Assembly: GCA_964403465.1 (NCBI GenBank)
Contig: CAYOFY010000037.1
Location: forward strand, 1 to 15,134
DNA: 15,134 nt
Direction of reading: 5' to 3'
Source: JAFGKM01 sp964403465
Lineage (GTDB): Bacteria > Ratteibacteria > UBA8468 > B48-G9 > JAFGKM01
The notes beneath the pieces are model-generated. The model did not search any database. It saw only the letters and a program-made list of their open reading frames with translations, and was not told the origin of the DNA. The position numbers were made by a program, and so were the translations under genes. The first letter of the stretch is position 1; each line of letters begins with the position of its first letter. Shown here one piece after another: positions 14,178 to 15,134 of the stretch.

Positions 14178-15134
14178 ATGGCACAGATTTCAGTTGTAAT
14201 TCCCTTATACAACAAGGCAAAATATGTAGGCAGGGCAATCAACTCGGTATTGTCCCAGACATTCCATGATTTTGAAATCATTGTCATAAATGACGCTTCA
14301 ATAGATGGCAGTGAAAAAATAGTAGGTCAGTATAAAGACGAAAGAATAAAGACGTTCAACAGAAATACACCTTCTCCGGGAGGACATGCCGCAAGGAACC
14401 TTGGCATTGAAAAAGCATCTGCGGAGTTAATAGCTTTTCTTGATGCCGATGATGAGTGGATGCCGCAGTTTCTTGAAACCATACTCCGGCTGCGTGAGAA
14501 TTATCCTGGAGCAGGTGCTTATGCAACGGCTTATAAACAAAAATCCATACGCGGCAGAATCAGAACACCAAGGTTCTGGTATATTCCGAAAAGCCGTGAA
14601 TGGGAGGGAATTTTGCCTGACTATTTCAGATCATCGCTGTATGGAACCACTCCAGTATGGACATCGGCCGTGGCAATACCCAGGGAAATTTTTGCCTCCG
14701 CAGGCTTTTTCCCGGAAGGTGTACCCAAGGGTGGCGACCTTGATATGTGGGCAAGGATCGCGCTGAAATACAACATCGCCTACAGCAATTATACCGGTGC
14801 CATATACCATAAAGATGTTCCCGGAAGTATCGTAAGGACAATTAGAACTTCCGGGAGAGCCAGAGTGGTCGAGACTGTAGAACATTTCCTGAAAGGCAAC
14901 AACGACATATCGCAACTCAGAAGACAATATCTGCATGAATATGCAAATAAATTCAGGATTAGCTCAGCCGCACATTGCATCAAAGCAGGCAATATTGAAT
15001 TGGCGGTAAAACAATTGCAGGAATGCCATACCAGAAAGTTTCTTTGCAGGAAAACCTGGCTGTACCTGAAAATTTTTCTATTGAAATATCAGAAACAATA
15101 CAGGAAATTCTATAAAAATGAGAATAGCAATTGA
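14178..15134 (+). CDS. GT2-family (GT-A fold) glycosyltransferase
   Basis: Transfers a sugar from a nucleotide sugar, probably to an LPS or surface polysaccharide acceptor at the cytoplasmic face of the inner membrane. Seen: N-terminal ISVVIPLYNKAKYVGRAINSV in pieces (4-24), QTFHDFEIIVINDASIDGS (27-45), AARNLGI (71-77), the metal/nucleotide DxD motif FLDADDEW (87-94), and GGDLDMWARIALKY (185-198), the usual acceptor-side signature. The C-terminal 100 residues are basic and not recognisable. No membrane helix is obvious. Length 318 aa, with the stop codon at the last base of the window. Shine-Dalgarno is weak (GAGAAA before ATG 14178). Donor and acceptor cannot be deduced. Confidence 0.88.
   Translation: MAQISVVIPLYNKAKYVGRAINSVLSQTFHDFEIIVINDASIDGSEKIVGQYKDERIKTFNRNTPSPGGHAARNLGIEKASAELIAFLDADDEWMPQFLETILRLRENYPGAGAYATAYKQKSIRGRIRTPRFWYIPKSREWEGILPDYFRSSLYGTTPVWTSAVAIPREIFASAGFFPEGVPKGGDLDMWARIALKYNIAYSNYTGAIYHKDVPGSIVRTIRTSGRARVVETVEHFLKGNNDISQLRRQYLHEYANKFRISSAAHCIKAGNIELAVKQLQECHTRKFLCRKTWLYLKIFLLKYQKQYRKFYKNENSN
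15118..15134 (+). CDS. Possible start of the next gene (partial, five codons)
   Basis: ATG at 15118 opens MRIAI and then GA at the window edge. It overlaps the GT2 stop in another frame, the same overlapping arrangement seen elsewhere in this window. MRIAI is a common opening for GT4-type glycosyltransferases, but five codons cannot establish identity. AGGA at 15102-15105 is somewhat far (12 bases). Confidence 0.3.

Noticed and set aside
13909..14199. 96-codon plus-strand frame overlapping the GT9 remnant and GT2 start
   Set aside because: The GT9 frame has the recognisable C-terminal motifs; this one is an out-of-frame shadow.
1..15134. CRISPR arrays, tRNA/rRNA genes, insertion sequences or attachment sites
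   Set aside because: No regular repeats, no room between genes for RNA genes, and no transposase-like frame or terminal inverted repeats were seen.

Overview
The window is a dense, single-strand (+) bacterial block of 14 complete or degraded coding regions plus the first codons of a 15th. There is almost no intergenic space and no stretch over about 120 bases without a gene. LpxK (lipid A kinase) and several glycosyltransferases point to a Gram-negative cell with an LPS-like envelope. The moderately AT-rich sequence, frequent ATA and AGA/AGG codons, a bacterial EndoQ-type endonuclease and a stand-alone archaeal-type GMP synthetase subunit suggest an uncultured candidate-phylum bacterium. Omnitrophota-like or a neighbouring lineage is my guess from gene content only, at low confidence.

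Layout. (A) Positions 6-4560: a likely promoter with an extended -10 box starts an operon of an unrecognised 121-aa protein, an HD-domain tRNA nucleotidyltransferase, a HIT hydrolase, an EndoQ-like PHP-domain DNA repair nuclease and LpxK. Several are joined by overlapping stop/start codons. (B) Positions 4532-12640: a second, strong-looking promoter lies in the tail of lpxK. It is followed by a short palindrome and a possible 11-codon leader ORF, then guaA-type ATP pyrophosphatase, purF, carA, carB, hisH and hisF. (C) Positions 12637-15134: an envelope sugar block with an ELM1-family GT-B-like protein, an internally deleted GT9 (heptosyltransferase family) remnant, a GT2 glycosyltransferase and the first codons of a probable further gene.

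The most notable feature is in block B. All its genes belong to glutamine-dependent amidotransferase systems, but the glutamine-hydrolysing part looks lost, absent or altered in three of four. CarA has lost the nucleophilic Cys, the catalytic His and the Glu of its class I glutaminase domain. The GMP synthetase is encoded without a glutaminase domain or adjacent glutaminase subunit. PurF keeps its Cys but lacks the usual Arg and Asn that hold glutamine and form the oxyanion hole. HisH alone keeps an intact Cys-His-Glu triad. The synthetase parts (CarB, GuaA PP-loop, PurF PRPP site) look intact. My inference is that carbamoyl phosphate, and perhaps GMP and phosphoribosylamine, are made here from free ammonia, comparable to ammonia-dependent CPS I. 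A partner glutaminase elsewhere in the genome is the main alternative.

Block C shows local gene decay or change: an in-frame tandem duplication in the ELM1-like gene and a GT9 gene reduced to its first ~25 and last ~100 residues.
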